Source of the DNA: an uncultured Succinivibrionaceae bacterium | GTDB taxonomy: Bacteria; Pseudomonadota; Gammaproteobacteria; Enterobacterales; Succinivibrionaceae | Direction: 5' to 3' | NCBI GenBank assembly: GCA_944390105.1 | Contig: CALXOV010000057.1 | Span: 1-38,103 of the forward strand | DNA length: 38,103 nt | In this document: positions 7,805 to 17,445 of the stretch, piece after piece | Numbering within the stretch: position 1 is the stretch's first letter | How the letters are laid out: the number at the start of each line of letters is the position of its first letter | Position numbers and translations under genes: made by a program | Notes under the pieces: model-generated | What the model was told of the DNA's origin: nothing | Seen by the model: only the letters and a program-made list of their open reading frames with translations | Database searches by the model: none

Positions 7805-8571
7805 ATCCGGATCCTACCACTGCCGTTACGGTCATTAAGTTAAGTGGCAAAGCCTTAGCTGCCGAGCAGCAGTTAGATAAGCTCTTTGCAACGTTGCGCG
7901 GGAAAAATTGCCTCATCGTCCATGGCGGTGGCGTAGAAGCCGATGACCTCTTAAAGCGTTTAGGCTTTACCCCCAAGCGCTTAAACGGACTGCGTATCAC
8001 CTCTAAAGAAGAGCTTCCATACATCGCAGGAGCCTTCGGCACCTGCGGCCGAAGCCTTCAGGCGCGCGCGCAGAAAGCCGGCCTCAAAGCGCTCGCTCTG
8101 GCCTGCAGCGATTATGAGTTTTTAAAGGTGTCGCGCCTTGCTCCTGAGTACGGGGAAGTCGGTACCTGTAAACCGCACAGCTGCCGCGGGATTTACGACT
8201 TGTTTGCCCACGGTTTTACGCCGCTGCTGTGCTCTTTGGGCATTAGCGCAGACGGCAGCCTGCTTAACATCAATGCCGATGACGTCGCCGCCGCAGCTGC
8301 CGCGGCTTTAGATGCCAAATTAATATTCCTGTCTGATGTGCCTGGAGTGCTAGATGCAGCCGGACAGCTCATCCCAAGTTTAAATACTCAGTCCGCCACA
8401 GCTTTAATTAAAAGCGGTGTCATCAATGCCGGCATGGCAGTGAAGGTTAAGCAAGCCTTAGGTTTCAGCCGACACAGCCATCGTCCAATCGTCATTGCTT
8501 CAATTTTCGATGAGAAGCTAACCTCCTGTCTTAATGATACAGCCGCGTTCGGCACAGCAATTGAGGCCTAA
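7798..8571 (+). CDS. argB: N-acetylglutamate kinase
   Basis: Amino-acid-kinase-fold enzyme phosphorylating N-acetylglutamate, 257 residues against 258 in E. coli. Visible motifs are IKLSGKAL at the start, HGGG (phosphate loop), KRLNGLRIT for substrate binding, NINADDVAAAAAAALDAK and FLSDVPGVLD. ATG 7798 has GGAGG about 10 bases upstream and overlaps the argC stop, implying coupled translation; an in-frame ATG at 7759 would add 13 residues unlike the family. It has no N-terminal extension of the arginine-sensitive hexameric type, so feedback inhibition more likely acts elsewhere (inference). Confidence 0.94.
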   Translation: MVNPDPTTAVTVIKLSGKALAAEQQLDKLFATLRGKNCLIVHGGGVEADDLLKRLGFTPKRLNGLRITSKEELPYIAGAFGTCGRSLQARAQKAGLKALALACSDYEFLKVSRLAPEYGEVGTCKPHSCRGIYDLFAHGFTPLLCSLGISADGSLLNINADDVAAAAAAALDAKLIFLSDVPGVLDAAGQLIPSLNTQSATALIKSGVINAGMAVKVKQALGFSRHSHRPIVIASIFDEKLTSCLNDTAAFGTAIEA

Positions 8572-8574
8572 CGC

Positions 8575-9204
8575 ATGAACTTTAAACTCGATAAAAACAG
8601 CTTTGAGCATTTAACTTTAAGCGAAATTCAGGCTGAGGCCAATTTTTTAAGCCGTCGCCAACTGCTAAAAGATGAAGATCTCAATAAGATTGAAAGCGCT
8701 ATCAATGAAATTAAGCAGCTGCTCAATACACGCAACCCTCACGGCTTTATCGTGCGCCAGGCACGGCTGTCGGATATTGATAGCCTAGAGAGCATGGTCG
8801 CCTATTGGGCCAAACAAGGTGAAAATCTGCCGCGCCCGCGCGCAGACCTGATGCGCAATATTCTCTCCTTTGCCGTGTGCGTCAAGGAAAATGTGGTGGT
8901 CGGCTGTGCCTGTCTATATGTTTACGACTCAGGACTTGCTGAAATCCGTTCGCTCGGAGTTTCGCCGCAAATTCAACGCCAAGGACAAGGCCGCGCCATT
9001 GTAGAATTTCTCTTAGACAAAGCGCGGCGCATGGAAATTAAAAAAGTCTTCGTCTTAACCCGCAGCCCTGGCTTCTTTGCCAAAATCGGCTTTAGCGCTA
9101 CCACCATTGAAGCGCTGCCGGAGAAAATTCTCAAAGACTGCGATAAATGCCGCAAGAAGAACAGCTGTGATGAAGTAGCCTACGAAATAAATTTCAGCTA
9201 TTAG
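8575..9204 (+). CDS. argA: Short GNAT-type N-acetylglutamate synthase
   Basis: A 209-residue protein with a GNAT acetyltransferase domain from about residue 60. It shows FIVRQARLSDIDSLESMV, the acetyl-CoA loop RQGQGRAIV and the family-typical tail ALPEKILKDCDKC...SCDEVAY. This matches stand-alone ArgA-type synthases that form N-acetylglutamate from glutamate and acetyl-CoA. Unlike E. coli ArgA (about 443 residues) it lacks the kinase-like regulatory domain, and instead has a helical, charged N-terminal extension of about 55 residues of unknown role. It lies 3 bases after argB and 16 before argD, so it belongs to the operon. The gene symbol refers to function rather than to the long E. coli architecture. 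Confidence 0.85.
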   Translation: MNFKLDKNSFEHLTLSEIQAEANFLSRRQLLKDEDLNKIESAINEIKQLLNTRNPHGFIVRQARLSDIDSLESMVAYWAKQGENLPRPRADLMRNILSFAVCVKENVVVGCACLYVYDSGLAEIRSLGVSPQIQRQGQGRAIVEFLLDKARRMEIKKVFVLTRSPGFFAKIGFSATTIEALPEKILKDCDKCRKKNSCDEVAYEINFSY

Positions 9205-9220
9205 CTCAAGGATTTTCCCT

Positions 9221-10435
9221 ATGAAAGTAAATCGTAAAACTTTTGATGAGTGCATGTTCCCCTGCTACGCCCCCCAAGACTTCGTGATTAGTAAAGCCAA
9301 GGGAGTACGCGTCTACGATACGCAGGGTAAGGAATATTTAGACTTAACGGCTGGCATTGCGGTCAACAGCTTGGGTCACTGCCCTAAAATTATTGAAAAG
9401 ACCCTTAAGCGGCAAAGCCGTCGTCTGCTGCACTGCTCTAATATCTTCACTAATGATAAGACCTTGCAGTTAGCACGCGCACTGCAACAGCGTACCGGCT
9501 TTGAACGCATGTTCTTCGTCAACTCCGGCGCCGAAGCCAACGAAGCAGCGCTTAAATTAGCCCGCCGCTATGCCTTTGACAGCGCCAGGGATGAAAAAAA
9601 TGAAATCATCTCCTTCTATCACGGCTTTCACGGACGCACCTTCTTTACCGTAAGCGTCGGCGGACAGGACAAATATTCATCAGGCTTTGGCCCACGTCCT
9701 AGCGCGATTACCCATCTGCCTTACAATGACGTTGCAGCGCTGCAGGCAGCTGTGTCTGATAAGACCTGCGCTATCATAGCCGAGCCGGTACAAGGCGAAG
9801 GCGGCATAATCCCGGCTAGCGCTGAATTCATGCAGGCGCTCAGAGAATGCGCTGATAAAGTTGGTGCGCTACTTATCTTTGATGAAGTGCAGACCGGCAA
9901 TGCCCGCACCGGCACACTGTATGCTTGGGAACAATACGGAGTTCGCCCGGATATCTTAACTACCGCCAAAGGCTTAGGCGGCGGATTGCCGATCGGTGCG
10001 GTCATGACTTCTGCGCGCATTGCCGCGCATTTTGGTCCGGGCACCCACGGTTCAACGTTTGGCGGCAATCCTTTAATCTGCGCCTGCGCGCTTGAAGTAT
10101 TAAAGAAAATCAGTGACCCAGAATTTATGCAAGGAGTCAAGGAACGTGCCGAGCTGCTACATCAAGGCCTTGAGCGTATCGGCAAGCAAAGTGGAATGTT
10201 TGCGCAGGTACGAGGGCTTGGTCTTTTGCAAGGTGCAGTATTAAGCGACAGCTATCGCGGACAAGCTTCTGCCATCATGCATTATCTTGCAGGCTACGGA
10301 GTATTAGTGCTGACCGCCGGCAACGATGTGCTGCGCTTTGCTCCGGCACTTAATATTAAAAAGTCAAGCTTAAAGCGCGCATTACAGCTGTTGCAGGAAG
10401 GTCTTAACGACTATCGGCATATCCATCAGGTATAA
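9221..10435 (+). CDS. argD: Acetylornithine aminotransferase
   Basis: A class-III PLP aminotransferase of 404 residues that converts N-acetylglutamate semialdehyde to N-acetylornithine. It has NSGAEANEAALKLAR (cofactor phosphate), YHGFHGRT, EPVQGEGGI, FDEVQTG and the PLP-binding Lys (K250) in TTAKGLGGGLPIGA. The same enzyme may act as succinyldiaminopimelate aminotransferase, as in E. coli. AAGGA precedes the ATG by about 9 bases. It is the last gene of the arg operon and faces the ligase gene across a possible shared terminator. Confidence 0.95.
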   Translation: MKVNRKTFDECMFPCYAPQDFVISKAKGVRVYDTQGKEYLDLTAGIAVNSLGHCPKIIEKTLKRQSRRLLHCSNIFTNDKTLQLARALQQRTGFERMFFVNSGAEANEAALKLARRYAFDSARDEKNEIISFYHGFHGRTFFTVSVGGQDKYSSGFGPRPSAITHLPYNDVAALQAAVSDKTCAIIAEPVQGEGGIIPASAEFMQALRECADKVGALLIFDEVQTGNARTGTLYAWEQYGVRPDILTTAKGLGGGLPIGAVMTSARIAAHFGPGTHGSTFGGNPLICACALEVLKKISDPEFMQGVKERAELLHQGLERIGKQSGMFAQVRGLGLLQGAVLSDSYRGQASAIMHYLAGYGVLVLTAGNDVLRFAPALNIKKSSLKRALQLLQEGLNDYRHIHQV

Positions 10436-10452
10436 GACCTGACCTGCTTTTC

Positions 10453-10479
10453 CCTGCCTCCGTTCTTATTAGCGGCAGG
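10453..10479. terminator. Hairpin between convergent argD and ligase genes
   Basis: CCTGCC (10453-10458) and GGCAGG (10474-10479) pair around a 15-base loop and are followed by ATTTTC on the + strand. It lies between two convergent genes and could serve the arg operon. The stem is short. Confidence 0.45.
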
Positions 10480-10483
10480 ATTT

Positions 10484-11827
10484 TCAGGCAAAGAGCTGAC
10501 GCAGTGAGCTTAACGTGCGTTTACCAAGGCTATTTTGCGCAAAATCATCGACAAACACAAAACGCTGTGGACGACTGTTAGCACCTAAGGTACGGCTGAT
10601 ATCCTCCCCGAGCTGCTGCGTCAGCGCACTCTGATTAAACGGGGAGGACGGCTCCGCTACTATCGCCGCACCGATACACAGCTGATCTCCTCGCTGATAA
10701 CTTACCACTTCGGCGTCCGCCACTGCCGTATGCTGCAGCAGACGGGCTTTAATAGCGCTTAAGCTGACAGGCACCGCATCAAGCTTAATAATGCTGTCAT
10801 AGCGGCCAAAAGCCTTGAAGGTACCATCGGGATAAAATTCCAAAATATCACTGATATTAAGATCCTGCGTGATAAGCAGCGGCGAACGCAGCTGATAGAA
10901 CTGCTGTCCCATGATGAAAGACACACCTGGAAAAGGCTGATAATGCGCCTGCGGCTGCCTGCGCCATCCCATTACAGAACTTTCTGTGCTACCGTAGATC
11001 TCAAGAAACTGCGCCCCGCTCCAGTTAAGTACTGCCTGCGCAACATCCTTGGGCAGAAAGCTGCCGGCAGAACTTATCAATGCCAATTGAGGCTGCGCCG
11101 GCGCATGGACATTAAGCTGTTTTAAAAAGCTAGGAGTCGACACCAAAAAATAGCGCGCAGACGGCAACTTGTATAACTCATAGGCGCTACGCAACCATTC
11201 TGTACGAGCCGGCAGACCGAAGCACAGCGGCAGCATAATGCGAAAGGTCATGCCATAAAGATGCTGAGCTAACACTGAAGCGCATACTACGCATCCTTCT
11301 AGTGTGTCTGCCAACATGTCAAAGAGCATACGGCTTTCGGTCAAAAGCTGCGACAGCTGTTTTGGCACTTGTTTAGGCGTGCCGGCTGATCCGGAAGTGA
11401 AAAAGCGTACCGTACAGTCATCACTGAAGGTCAGCTGCGGAAGCGAGGGGTGCGCTTTAACTGTAGCAAAACGATCGGTAACAAGCTGCAGCTGCGGGCA
11501 GGCAAGCCCAGCAATAACGTCTTCATGCAACAGGGCATCAAAATCCTGCTGATGGGTTTGAAGATAGCCCGCCGCATCCTCCGGGAGCAAAATCGCCTCT
11601 TTATGGGCAGCCCACGTCGCCAATAGTCCCAAGGTAAACAAGGCCGCATCCTTAAGACCAATGCCGATGCGGGTGCCTGGCAACTCCTGCAACTGAGCCT
11701 GCAGCTCAGCCACGGCCAAAGTCATGCTGCCGACGGTCACGTCACCGCGCGGACTGTAAAACAAGACCGATGCATAACGCTCAACACTCAGCCACTGCGA
11801 AGGCTCAATAAATTTAAGTGCACTCAT
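10484..11827 (-). CDS. AMP-dependent acyl ligase (ANL superfamily), solitary
   Basis: A 447-residue adenylating enzyme. The phosphate-binding loop is FFTSGSAGTPKQVPK, the adenine motif is EIYGSTE, the hinge is GRYDSIIKLDAVPVSL, and the catalytic-Lys region is NSLGKRTLS at the C-terminus. It should activate a carboxylic acid as acyl-AMP and pass it to CoA or an acyl carrier protein. At 447 residues it is shorter than typical acyl-CoA synthetases and resembles ligases found in aryl-polyene and other fatty-acid-like clusters. Here no carrier protein, ketosynthase or thioesterase is adjacent, so the substrate cannot be inferred. GGGGAG lies 8-12 bases upstream of the ATG. Confidence 0.8.
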   Translation of the reverse strand: MSALKFIEPSQWLSVERYASVLFYSPRGDVTVGSMTLAVAELQAQLQELPGTRIGIGLKDAALFTLGLLATWAAHKEAILLPEDAAGYLQTHQQDFDALLHEDVIAGLACPQLQLVTDRFATVKAHPSLPQLTFSDDCTVRFFTSGSAGTPKQVPKQLSQLLTESRMLFDMLADTLEGCVVCASVLAQHLYGMTFRIMLPLCFGLPARTEWLRSAYELYKLPSARYFLVSTPSFLKQLNVHAPAQPQLALISSAGSFLPKDVAQAVLNWSGAQFLEIYGSTESSVMGWRRQPQAHYQPFPGVSFIMGQQFYQLRSPLLITQDLNISDILEFYPDGTFKAFGRYDSIIKLDAVPVSLSAIKARLLQHTAVADAEVVSYQRGDQLCIGAAIVAEPSSPFNQSALTQQLGEDISRTLGANSRPQRFVFVDDFAQNSLGKRTLSSLRQLFA

Positions 11828-12373
11828 CTGCTTGCTCTCCCCTAAACACAGCCCTGTGAAGCTTTATATTTTTGGTATTCTAAAGCATTAGTGCAACAAA
11901 TTTGACCGACAAAATACCGTAAAGTGACGGCTGTCAGCAAGAAAGAGCGGAACTTAGATGGGAAAATGTCTGAGTGATCACAAATCCGCCACATACAGAA
12001 GGAAAGTGCTTTAGTGCATTTCTGACATTAATGATAAGGAAAGACTAATGCTTAACTGAAAGCCACGAAATTCCCCATGCGAGAGCGTGGTGATGAAAGC
12101 GGCACGGCTGATGCTACATCGACCGTTGTTGATTGCTGAAGTATCGCTCTATGAGCTCTGTGCTCGCTCCGTCAACAACTGAGATAACGCAGTAAGATCT
12201 TGTCCAAAAATGTCATCCCCCTAAGTCATGCGCTACTTTGCATAGATTAAGTCAGCAGCACAGACCACCGCAGACGTTGGTACGTGGATTAATTTTTATT
12301 TACTACCAGATAATCTCCTTGCATAACCTAATCTTTAACACTCCTAAAGACTGTGTTGTCGCATGTCTGCGGC
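11828..12373. other. 546-bp non-coding stretch with stem-loops
   Basis: No gene was found here. Two successive stem-loops stand out: CCACG/CGTGG (12063-12067 with 12086-12090) and an exact 8-bp pair GTTGTTGA/TCAACAAC (12125-12132 with 12172-12179). The latter encloses GCTC-TAT-GAGC. The segment lies downstream of the DUF6056 gene and upstream of the ligase gene. It could hold an unannotated small RNA or the end of an old insertion; neither is proven. Confidence 0.35.
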
Positions 12374-13789
12374 TTATGGAGCTGGCACCTTGCACACCGG
12401 CTGGCCGATTTTGACGAAGTAAACAAAATCATTTGGCAGACTGGATGACACTTCATCACAGCTGCGCACGATGGAGTGCAGCCCATAGTAACGCGTTAAA
12501 ATTAAATTAGCCCAATTCTGCGGATCCGTCCGTACGTCAGCTGCATAGATATAACGCCCACGTTGGGTTTTAAGCGGACTTACTACTAGATCCTGCTTGC
12601 CCTGGCGCAGTTGTGCGATGATTTCCCGCCCGCGCTGTTGATTGTCAAAATACATTTGCCGATAGCCCAACACTGCATTGACTGCGCTGGCAGCGCTGAC
12701 GATAAAGAGCACGGACAGGACTGCATTGCAAAGGGACTTGGGGCAAATGGAAATGCCATGCAGGTACAGTTCGTTAGCCAACGCGACTGTACCGGCTGCA
12801 ACAAAAATGGTAAATGGAGCGGCTGAGCGTGCCGGAATAGTCGGCGAGGCCAACATGATGAGCAGCGATAAAAAGCCCGCTGCACACAGCCACAATCCAG
12901 CTTTGACCTGTGCGCTAGGACAGACGAGCAAGGCATGACGTTTAAGCTGCCACAAAACCCAAATCAGGCTGATAAGGAGCAGATGCTGCGTTAAAAAGCT
13001 AAGTCCAATGATCCCTATAGAATCATTAAAAAAGTGCTCCCAGAAATCAAAACCTTTATTTTCCATAAACAGCATGCGCGCCGCATTGCCTGGCGCCAGC
13101 ATTAAGGCAAGATACCCCCCTAGCAGACCGCAGCCTCCTAGACACTGCCAAGCCGTTAAGCGCTTTTCTTTAAGTAGCTTTAAGTTATAAAGACCCACTA
13201 CTGTAACCGCGGCGCAGCCAGTATTTTCATTTGTCCAGCCAGCGAGTATGCCCAAGGCGCACATAAACAGTGAAAACCACCACGGGCGCACATCACGTTC
13301 AAGATGAAAAGATTGCACAAAGGGAATAAAAAACAGCAATATGAGCAGCGTGGAGAACATGTAGTTACTGCTTGATACTACATTAATCACCACCTCTCCA
13401 AAATTGCGCATACACAGCCACAGCACTAGGCTGACAAAGATAAGCGGTAACAGTCGAACCTTGAAGGTCGGTCGTCTGCAATTAAGCCCTGCCCACACAA
13501 TAGCCAGCAGAAGCAAACCGTAGGTTAACGCTGTAATGATGCTTTGCGCAGGTTTGCCAATGTACAGCAGGAACTGCGCAATTAAATGATTAACCGTGCG
13601 ACCGCCCCAAGTAAAATAATGCCGATACTGTGAAATAACGATGTCGCTAAGCGAGCTTACCAAATCATTGGTACCCTCTACTAACATGTAGCGAAAGTCA
13701 TTGCCGAAATAGGGGGTGTACAGCGAGCACAAAGCAATGACGACACACCACGGCAGCAGATAAGCTAGAGTTTTAACTGATTGAGGCAT
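12374..13789 (-). CDS. DUF6056-type polytopic membrane protein
   Basis: A 471-residue protein with about ten hydrophobic segments and a soluble C-terminal tail of about 80 residues. Conserved-looking loops WGGRTVNHLIAQF (about 60-73), WTNENTG and LMLAPGNAAR match the DUF6056 family, which is often found near O-antigen and other surface-glycan genes. Family members resemble GT-C membrane glycosyltransferases in topology, but activity is unproven. A TATAAT on the minus strand (13832-13827) is a candidate -10. The distance to rfbA/rfbC is about 5 kb, so a link with dTDP-rhamnose is only suggestive. Confidence 0.7.
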   Translation of the reverse strand: MPQSVKTLAYLLPWCVVIALCSLYTPYFGNDFRYMLVEGTNDLVSSLSDIVISQYRHYFTWGGRTVNHLIAQFLLYIGKPAQSIITALTYGLLLLAIVWAGLNCRRPTFKVRLLPLIFVSLVLWLCMRNFGEVVINVVSSSNYMFSTLLILLFFIPFVQSFHLERDVRPWWFSLFMCALGILAGWTNENTGCAAVTVVGLYNLKLLKEKRLTAWQCLGGCGLLGGYLALMLAPGNAARMLFMENKGFDFWEHFFNDSIGIIGLSFLTQHLLLISLIWVLWQLKRHALLVCPSAQVKAGLWLCAAGFLSLLIMLASPTIPARSAAPFTIFVAAGTVALANELYLHGISICPKSLCNAVLSVLFIVSAASAVNAVLGYRQMYFDNQQRGREIIAQLRQGKQDLVVSPLKTQRGRYIYAADVRTDPQNWANLILTRYYGLHSIVRSCDEVSSSLPNDFVYFVKIGQPVCKVPAP

Positions 13790-13847
13790 AGCGCAAAAAT
13801 CTCATGACGACCATCATTAACCGCGCATTATACTCTAGGCTCTTAAT

Positions 13848-13876
13848 TTGTGTGATCGCTCTCAAAGAATTACAAT
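13848..13876 (+). promoter_or_regulatory. Candidate sigma-70 promoter of mfd
   Basis: TTGTGT (13848-13853) and TACAAT (13871-13876) are separated by 17 bases and lie 48 bp before the mfd ATG. Both hexamers are good matches to the consensus. Confidence 0.5.
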
Positions 13877-13923
13877 AATAAGCAACGCACTTTCCCCTAT
13901 TTCCAAGCAAAGGTTTACCGCGC

Positions 13924-16900
13924 ATGCAGTTAGAAGAGCTCATTCCCTTAAGCGCTGTCAAGAGCGCCGTAACTAAAACCGTCGGCAGCCTACCGGGACT
14001 GACCCTACCCTTGGGCATCTTAAATCTCTATCAGCAAGCGCCAAGGCCGCTACTTATCATCTGCGCCGACAGCGCCGATACGATAAGCCTGCTTGCTGAA
14101 CTGCATTCGCTGCAGCCGAATATTCCGCTCTACAGCTTTCCCGATTACGAAACCCTGCCCTACGATACGCTGTCACCGCATCAGGATATTATCTCAACAC
14201 GCCTGACCACTTTAGCCGCATTGCCGTACTTAAGCACAGGTATCGTAGTCGGTTCCGTCGCCGCTATGCTGTCGCGCCTGTGCCCGACCGATTATGTAGC
14301 AGCCCACTCCTTCATGCTCACGCGCGGTGATAAACGCGATCTGACGAAGCTGCGCAGTACGCTTACCGAGCAAGGCTATCTACAGGCTGAACAGGTGCTG
14401 GAGCACGGTGAATTTGCCGTACGCGGATCAATTCTCGATATTTATCCGATGGGCAGTCAATTGCCGTATCGCATTGATTTTTTTGATGATGAAGTTGACA
14501 GCATCAGCGAAATAAACTTGGAGACCCAGCGCTCTGTACGCAAAGTCGAACGCATTAATCTGCTGCCAGCGCATGAATTTCCTTTGGATAAAGCCGGCAT
14601 TGCCGCCTTTCGCAGCAATTATCGTGATGCCTTTCCGCAGGCCAATTTAAAAAATCATATTGTCTACCAAACCATCTCCAAGGGTGCTGTACCAGCAGGC
14701 ATTGAATATTATCTGCCACTCTTTTTCGGCAAAAGCTCCACCATTTTTGACTTTCTGCCCAACAACAGCGCTCTCGTGCTGTGCGGCGACTGTCAAAGTG
14801 CCGCTGAAACGATCTTCGCTGATACCGCCGCTCGCGCCAAACAGATTTTAGGCAATGCCGATCACCCGCCGCTACCACCCGAGCAGCTGCTGCAGACGCC
14901 GTCTGAATTCGTCAAAGCGCTTAGGGCCTTCCCTGGGATCACGCTGTCTGGAGTGAATTTGCCCGCAACGCAGCTCAGTGATCGCGGCAAGTCCAACTTT
15001 AAGGCCGACCGTATACCGCCGATTGCCTTTAACCCGCGGCAAAAGGACAGCACCGCTGCATTCACCGCCTTTGTCAGCTCCTTTATTGCAGACGGCGGAC
15101 GGGTGCTACTGACAGCGGTCTCAGAAGGACGCCGCCAATCGCTGCGCGAAATTCTGCCGCATACGCTAATTGATCGTTTTGGAATTAAAGCTGCCTCCAG
15201 CCTTGCAGACTTTGCCTTAAGTGATGCCCCTTTGATGCTGACCTTAAGCCCCGCGACTGAAGGCTTTACCTTAGTCAAACCCAAGCTTGCGGTTCTCACA
15301 GAAACCGAAATTTTCGGCTTTCAGGTTATCAAGCAGCGCCAACGCAGCAGGCGGCAGGCGCTGTCGCAGGATGCGGTGATCCGCAATTTAGCGCAGCTTA
15401 CTGAAGGACAGGTGGTAGTTCACATTGATCACGGCATCGGACGCTACCGCGGTCTGAAACTTTTGACTATCGGCGGCATTCAAGGCGAGTATCTCTCCAT
15501 TGAGTATCAAGGCGGGGATATGCTCAATATTCCCATCACCGCCTTAGATAAGGTAGCACGTTATTCGGGTGCAGAAAATCCGCCGCTGTCCAAATTAGGT
15601 AGCGATGCTTGGGGCAAGAAAAAGCATAAAGCGGCACAAAAGGTCTATGACGCCGCCGCCGAGCTCTTAGACCTCTACGCCCGGCGCGAAAGCCGGCCGG
15701 GCACAGTGTTTCACATCAATGAACAGGCATTAGATGCCTTTGCCGCTGGTTTTGGTTATGAGGAAACGCCCGACCAAGCCTCCGCGATTGCCGCTACGTT
15801 GCATGATATGGCCAGCGGCCGTCCGATGGATCGTTTAATCTGCGGCGATGTAGGTTTTGGCAAAACCGAGGTAGCGCTACGCGCAGCCTTTGTTGCCGCC
15901 GACAATGGACGGCAGACTGCGCTCTTGGTACCAACTACCATTTTGGCTGAACAACACTTTGAAAACTTCAAAGAGCGCTTTGCCGGCACCCCCATCACGG
16001 TGGAGATGCTAAGCCGCTTTAAGACGGCCAAGCAGCAGCAAGAAATAATTGCCCGCCTTGAGCAGGGCAGCGTTGATATCATTATTGGTACCCATAAGCT
16101 GCTTGCTAAAGGGATTAAATTTAAGAATTTGGGGCTTGTCATCATTGATGAGGAGCATCGCTTCGGCGTACGGCAGAAAGAGCGCTTAAAGGAGCTGCGC
16201 GCTGAGGTTGACCTTTTAACCTTAACGGCAACCCCGATTCCGCGCACGTTAAACCTAGCCATGGAAGGCATGCGCGAGCTGTCGATTATCGCCACGGCGC
16301 CGGAGCACCGCTTAGCCGTCAAGACTTTTATTCATGAAAACTCCGATAGCATGGTACGCGAGGCCATCATGCGCGAGTTGCGCCGCGGCGGACAAGTCTA
16401 TTATCTGCACAATGACGTGGCAACGATTGAACAGCGCGCCGAGCAACTGCGCAAATTAGTCCCCGAGGCTAAGCTGGATATCGGGCATGGGCAAATGAGC
16501 GAGCAGGATCTGCAACGCGTGATGCGCGACTTCTACCGCCAACGTTTTAACCTGCTGCTGTGCTCTACCATTATTGAAAACGGTCTTGATATTCCTAGTG
16601 CCAATACCATCATTATTGACCGTGCCGATAAACTTGGACTTGCGCAGCTCCATCAGCTACGCGGGCGGGTCGGCAGATCGCACCATCAGGCCTACGCCTA
16701 TCTTTTCACCCCGCCGAAAAATCTGCTCACCCGCGATGCACAGCGCCGCCTTGAGGCCTTAGCATCGCTTGATGACTTAGGCGCCGGCTTCGTACTGGCA
16801 ACCCATGATCTAGAGATTCGCGGAGCAGGTGAGCTGTTAGGTGAAGAGCAATCCGGACAGATTGAATCGGTTGGCTTTGCGCTCTACATGGAAATGCTAG

Positions 16901-17445
16901 AACAGGCAGTAAAGGCTTTAAAAGAAGGGCGCGAGCCGTCGCTTTCAGATTTGACCGCCAGCGAATGCGACATCGATCTGCATCTGCCGGCGCTGTTCCC
17001 TGCAAGTTATATTGCTGACGTAAATACTCGTTTGTCATTGTACAAGCGTTTATCCTCCTGCAGCACGCCCGAGCAATTTGAAGATCTTAAAATTGAACTC
17101 ATCGATCGTTTCGGCTCACTGCCGCTTGAAAGTCAGCAGCTGTTTGCTTTAAGCGAATTAAAGAAAATCGCGGGTTCTTTGGGGATCAAACGCATTGCCG
17201 GTGACGGCAACGGCGGCATCATTGAATTTGGACCGAATCATCGGGTACAACCGCAGTATTTAGCCTCTTTAGTGTCAACCTGCCGCCATCATGAGTACAG
17301 TCTCGCTGGACCCAATGCGCTGCGCTATCGGCTACCCGAGAGCGATCGCATGCCGCGCCTTAAAATCATGCTTCAGCTACTGCTGGCGCTACGGGCCCAT
17401 TCATCTTTAGCCGTACTGAAAACAGGAGCGCAAGATGCTCAATAG
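13924..17445 (+). CDS. mfd: Transcription-repair coupling factor Mfd
   Basis: A 1173-residue ATP-driven translocase that removes stalled RNA polymerase and recruits UvrA. The N-terminal part has the UvrB-homology region (YSFPDYETLPYDTLSPHQDI). A CarD-like RNA-polymerase-interacting domain follows (EGQVVVHIDHGIGRYRGL, about residues 493-510). The translocase has Walker A GDVGFGKTE (about 640), DEEHRFGV (about 741), TATPIPRT and QLRGRVGRS. The C-terminal TRCF domain includes LPALFPASYI. Length and motif order are as in E. coli Mfd (1148 residues). The last 11 bases overlap the next gene. Confidence 0.97.
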   Translation: MQLEELIPLSAVKSAVTKTVGSLPGLTLPLGILNLYQQAPRPLLIICADSADTISLLAELHSLQPNIPLYSFPDYETLPYDTLSPHQDIISTRLTTLAALPYLSTGIVVGSVAAMLSRLCPTDYVAAHSFMLTRGDKRDLTKLRSTLTEQGYLQAEQVLEHGEFAVRGSILDIYPMGSQLPYRIDFFDDEVDSISEINLETQRSVRKVERINLLPAHEFPLDKAGIAAFRSNYRDAFPQANLKNHIVYQTISKGAVPAGIEYYLPLFFGKSSTIFDFLPNNSALVLCGDCQSAAETIFADTAARAKQILGNADHPPLPPEQLLQTPSEFVKALRAFPGITLSGVNLPATQLSDRGKSNFKADRIPPIAFNPRQKDSTAAFTAFVSSFIADGGRVLLTAVSEGRRQSLREILPHTLIDRFGIKAASSLADFALSDAPLMLTLSPATEGFTLVKPKLAVLTETEIFGFQVIKQRQRSRRQALSQDAVIRNLAQLTEGQVVVHIDHGIGRYRGLKLLTIGGIQGEYLSIEYQGGDMLNIPITALDKVARYSGAENPPLSKLGSDAWGKKKHKAAQKVYDAAAELLDLYARRESRPGTVFHINEQALDAFAAGFGYEETPDQASAIAATLHDMASGRPMDRLICGDVGFGKTEVALRAAFVAADNGRQTALLVPTTILAEQHFENFKERFAGTPITVEMLSRFKTAKQQQEIIARLEQGSVDIIIGTHKLLAKGIKFKNLGLVIIDEEHRFGVRQKERLKELRAEVDLLTLTATPIPRTLNLAMEGMRELSIIATAPEHRLAVKTFIHENSDSMVREAIMRELRRGGQVYYLHNDVATIEQRAEQLRKLVPEAKLDIGHGQMSEQDLQRVMRDFYRQRFNLLLCSTIIENGLDIPSANTIIIDRADKLGLAQLHQLRGRVGRSHHQAYAYLFTPPKNLLTRDAQRRLEALASLDDLGAGFVLATHDLEIRGAGELLGEEQSGQIESVGFALYMEMLEQAVKALKEGREPSLSDLTASECDIDLHLPALFPASYIADVNTRLSLYKRLSSCSTPEQFEDLKIELIDRFGSLPLESQQLFALSELKKIAGSLGIKRIAGDGNGGIIEFGPNHRVQPQYLASLVSTCRHHEYSLAGPNALRYRLPESDRMPRLKIMLQLLLALRAHSSLAVLKTGAQDAQ

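Noticed and set aside
15756-16322. 188-codon frame on the minus strand inside mfd
   Set aside because: It is a shadow of the well-supported mfd gene: Ser/Arg-rich, with no motif and no ribosome binding site.
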